DNA of 64,000 nucleotides, from NCBI GenBank assembly GCA_963666035.2, contig CAXXJI010000006.1, forward strand, positions 247,320-311,319, in the 5' to 3' direction. Shown in pieces: positions 61,657-64,000 of this stretch. The notes under the pieces are model-generated. The model searched no databases. It was not told the DNA's origin and saw only the letters and a list, made by a program, of their open reading frames with translations. Position numbers and translations under genes: made by a program. This DNA is from CALMFG01 sp963666035 (GTDB lineage Bacteria; Bacillota; Clostridia; Christensenellales; CALMFG01). How positions within the stretch are numbered: position 1 is the stretch's first letter; every line of letters starts with the position of its first letter.

Positions 61657-62931
61657 ATGACAAAAGTGAGAACACGGTTTGCGCCAAGCCCCACAGGGTA
61701 CCTGCATATTGGGGGATTGCGCACCGCATTATATGCTTTTCTTTTTGCAAAGAAAAACGGCGGAGATTTTATCCTGCGCGTGGAAGACACCGACCGCGAA
61801 CGGTTGGTAGAAGGCGCATGTGATGTGATCTATGACACACTGAAAGATACCGGCATTATGTATGATGAAGGGCCGGATGCCGGCGGCGAATTTGGGCCGT
61901 ATATCCAGTCCGAACGAAAGGCGATATACCAAAAGCATGCCGAAATGTTGATTGAAAACGGCGCGGCGTATCGGTGTTTTTGTTCCAAGGAACGGTTGGC
62001 GGATTTACGGGCCGAAAAGGAAGCCAAAGGTGAACAGTTCACTTACGATAAGCATTGTCTGCATCTCAGTGCGGATGAAATCAAAACCAAACTGGATGCA
62101 GGGGAACCGTATGTGGTTCGCCAGAATATCCCCGCCGCAGGGGAAACCACCTACAGCGACGCCGTGTTTGGGGACATCACCGTGCCCAACGCGGATCTGG
62201 ATGATAATGTTTTGCTAAAATCGGATGGGATGCCGACCTATAACCTCGCGAATGTGGTGGATGACCATCTGATGGAAATATCGCATGTGATTCGTGGGGT
62301 GGAGTACTTAAGTAGTACACCCAAGTACAATCTTTTGTATGAAGCGTTCGGCTGGAACCTGCCCGAGTACATCCATCTGCCGCCTGTGATGAAAAACAAG
62401 AATCAAAAACTTTCTAAGCGGCACGGCGACGCTTCGTATCAGGACTTTATTGATAAAGGCTATATCAAGGAAGCGGTGATTAACTATATCGCACTTCTGG
62501 GCTGGAGCGGCAAGGACAACCGCGAAATATACAGTTTAAGTGAACTTACCGAGGCGTTTGACCTTTCGGGGCTTTCCAAATCGCCTGCGATTTTTGACGT
62601 GGAGAAACTGACATGGATGAATGCACAGTATATCCGTGGGTTCTCAAAGGACGAGTTTATCCGCCGAGCGATGCCCTACTTTGATGCGGCGGGTGTGGCA
62701 GATAGAAACCTTGCGCTGATCACCGAAGTGATGCAGCCAAGACTTGAGCATATGACCGAGATACCCGAAAAGCTGGCATTTATCACCAAAATGCCGGATT
62801 ATGATCTGGAACTATACTATAGCAAAAAGATGAAAACGGACAGCGATATGGCACTCAGCGTGCTGGAACCATGTCTGGCACTGATGGAGACGCTGACCGA
62901 TTACACCAAAGACGGCTTGCAAGATCGCTGA
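61657..62931 (+). CDS. gltX: Glutamyl-tRNA synthetase (C-terminus displaced by frameshifts)
   Basis: Charges tRNA-Glu. The ATG at 61657 was chosen over 61639 because AAGGAG lies seven bases upstream. HIGG at 17-20 (RFAPSPTGYLHIGGLRTAL), second motif KLSKRHGD and the anticodon-binding domain are present. The frame stops at 62931 after 424 residues, about 60 short. The missing end is encoded just downstream in other frames (next entry). An essential gene is unlikely to be broken, so an assembly error is the best explanation. Confidence 0.9.
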   Translation: MTKVRTRFAPSPTGYLHIGGLRTALYAFLFAKKNGGDFILRVEDTDRERLVEGACDVIYDTLKDTGIMYDEGPDAGGEFGPYIQSERKAIYQKHAEMLIENGAAYRCFCSKERLADLRAEKEAKGEQFTYDKHCLHLSADEIKTKLDAGEPYVVRQNIPAAGETTYSDAVFGDITVPNADLDDNVLLKSDGMPTYNLANVVDDHLMEISHVIRGVEYLSSTPKYNLLYEAFGWNLPEYIHLPPVMKNKNQKLSKRHGDASYQDFIDKGYIKEAVINYIALLGWSGKDNREIYSLSELTEAFDLSGLSKSPAIFDVEKLTWMNAQYIRGFSKDEFIRRAMPYFDAAGVADRNLALITEVMQPRLEHMTEIPEKLAFITKMPDYDLELYYSKKMKTDSDMALSVLEPCLALMETLTDYTKDGLQDR

Positions 62932-63108
62932 TGGCGCTGGTGGAAACCCTGGGCGTTAAAACCGGACAGGTGCTGGGGGCCGTTGCGGGTCGCCATCACA
63001 GGCACGGCCGTGACGCCGGGCGGTGCGTTTGAGGCGGCTGAGCTTTTGGGCAGGGAAGAAACGCTGGCGCGGCTGAAAGCAAGTATTGCGAGATTAAAAG
63101 AAGCTTAA
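62928..63108 (+). pseudogene. gltX: Displaced C-terminal part of gltX
   Basis: Bases 62928-62979 read LMALVETLGVKTGQVLG and bases 62980-63108 read PLRVAITGTAVTPGGAFEAA and on to LKASIARLKEA before TAA. Together they form the expected end of glutamyl-tRNA synthetase. Two changes restore one frame: one extra C near 62928 (GATCGCTG to GATCGCCTG) and one G fewer in the five-G run 62975-62979. The second shift returns to the original frame. Confidence 0.85.
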
Positions 63109-63130
63109 AACAAGCGGGATTAACGGTTTC

Positions 63131-64000
63131 GTGGAAGAGAAAATAAAGGGCAATGCTCGTAAAATGATACGCACACAGCGAGAGATGGGCAAGGCGAAAC
63201 ACGTTTCCGCCTTTCTGTTTGTTTTATTGTGCGCGGCCGTGGCAGTCGCTTTTTTACCTGGCCTTCGCAATGCCTTGGCGGGAGACGACAGCATATTGAA
63301 AAGCCCGTTGATTATCGTCCAAAAGCCCTATTTGGCCTTGAATTACCCGGTGCGTCAGATGCCGCGGAGCATCAGCCATGATTTTGTACAAACCGGCGCT
63401 GAGGCAGTCAACGAGGCAGGATACAGCGCCACCGAAAACAGCTATTACAGCGGCGAGGTGTCCATCGAAATTGATACGGTCAGTGAAGGCGCCAACACAT
63501 ACTATGTGGCGCATGTACGCATCAAGGACCCTGCCTTGCTGAAAACCGGAACATATACCAACACCTTTGGCAAGGTGGTGAAAAGCGATGTGGTCACCAC
63601 CGCCAGACAAAACGAAGCTGTGCTTGCCATCAATACCGATTTTTATACTTATCGTGATTCTGGCAACATCATTCGAAACGGTCAGGTGATATTGAATAAT
63701 GGGTGGGGGGAGACCCTCTGCATCTTTGAAGACGGCAGCATGGACGTGGTGGACGGGCTTAGGACCAGCGTCTACGACCTGCAAGCAAAGGGTGTGGTCA
63801 ACTCGTTCAATTTTGGGCCGTTAATGATTCAGGACGGCGAGATTATTACCGAAAACATCACGGGCAGTATTGTGCGGGATGCTAAGCACCCGAGGACGGG
63901 CATCGGCTACTATGGCCCCGGCGACTATCTGTTCATCTGTGTGGACGGCCGTAAGCAGGGCTACAGCGTGGGCATGACCATCGCTGAGTTTGCCAAGCTG
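63131..64000 (+). CDS. Phosphodiester glycosidase (NAGPA-type) domain protein, cut by window end
   Basis: The frame runs open from 63131 to the window edge (290 residues). A basic cytoplasmic end and one membrane anchor or signal segment (VSAFLFVLLCAAVAVAFLPG) are followed by an external domain of the NAGPA family, which cleaves phosphodiester-linked sugars; bacterial members act on exopolysaccharide or wall polymers. Patterns: AVLAINTDFYTYRDSGNIIR, IRNGQVILNN, RTGIGYYGPGDYLFICVDGR and GMTIAEFAKL. The start is uncertain: GTG 63131, ATG 63164 and ATG 63185 are possible and none has a strong ribosome-binding site. The gene continues beyond the window. Confidence 0.75.
   Translation, partial: MEEKIKGNARKMIRTQREMGKAKHVSAFLFVLLCAAVAVAFLPGLRNALAGDDSILKSPLIIVQKPYLALNYPVRQMPRSISHDFVQTGAEAVNEAGYSATENSYYSGEVSIEIDTVSEGANTYYVAHVRIKDPALLKTGTYTNTFGKVVKSDVVTTARQNEAVLAINTDFYTYRDSGNIIRNGQVILNNGWGETLCIFEDGSMDVVDGLRTSVYDLQAKGVVNSFNFGPLMIQDGEIITENITGSIVRDAKHPRTGIGYYGPGDYLFICVDGRKQGYSVGMTIAEFAKL

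Overview
The window looks like chromosomal DNA of a Gram-positive, Clostridia-type bacterium (Firmicutes/Bacillota). The evidence is the gene order of the ribosomal-protein superoperon (S10-spc-alpha with secY, adk, map, a KOW protein, infA and rpmJ, then ecfA1-ecfA2-ecfT-truA), the zinc-type S14, S4 and L36, the single-chain clostridial PurL, the Bacillus-type ThyA, and surface genes suited to a monoderm (LytR-CpsA-Psr protein, lipoproteins, MreB). No rRNA or tRNA gene, insertion sequence, prophage or CRISPR array was seen. All genes but one (degV) lie on the plus strand. TTG start codons are common even in ribosomal-protein genes.

Layout. 1-5.6 kb: an unknown zinc-ribbon-like membrane protein, then the str operon (L7Ae-like protein, rpsL, rpsG, fusA, tuf), closed by a terminator. 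5.6-15.4 kb: a block between str and S10 with a DUF1015 protein carrying a long repeat tail, aspartate kinase, an AEC transporter, purL, a GtrA protein and an overlooked 56-residue membrane protein. 15.4-31.7 kb: the S10-spc-alpha superoperon, led by two promoters with an intrinsic terminator between them and a strongly folded leader, and ending at rplQ. 31.7-35.0 kb: ECF vitamin-transporter core plus truA. 35.0-37.3 kb: mreB and an LCP cell-wall ligase. 37.4-43.0 kb: a BMP-type nucleoside ABC transporter with thymidine kinase. 43.1-49.8 kb: an O-antigen-ligase-like polymerase, apt, two tandem membrane-anchored SGNH-like proteins that have lost their catalytic residues, thyA, dfrA and an MFS transporter. 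49.8-51.8 kb: a long untranslated, foldable leader and citrate synthase. 51.8-58.9 kb: a phosphate regulon unit (Pho-box-like repeats, pstS-pstC-pstA-pstB-phoU-phoB-phoR). 58.9-64 kb: degV (minus strand), glnS, gltX and the start of a phosphodiester glycosidase cut by the window edge.

How the genes fit together. The window is mostly growth-related core: translation, protein export (secY), N-terminal processing (map), nucleotide supply (purL, apt, adk, thyA, dfrA, tdk and nucleoside import), cell shape and wall assembly (mreB, LCP, surface enzymes), and phosphate acquisition with its own two-component system. Points worth attention are the DUF1015 repeat tail, a PDZ-like insertion inside PstA, the paired SGNH pseudo-enzymes, the gltA leader, the S10 leader with its early terminator, and a cluster of single-base indels (pstA, degV, gltX twice) confined to the last 10 kb, which looks more like assembly error than biology.
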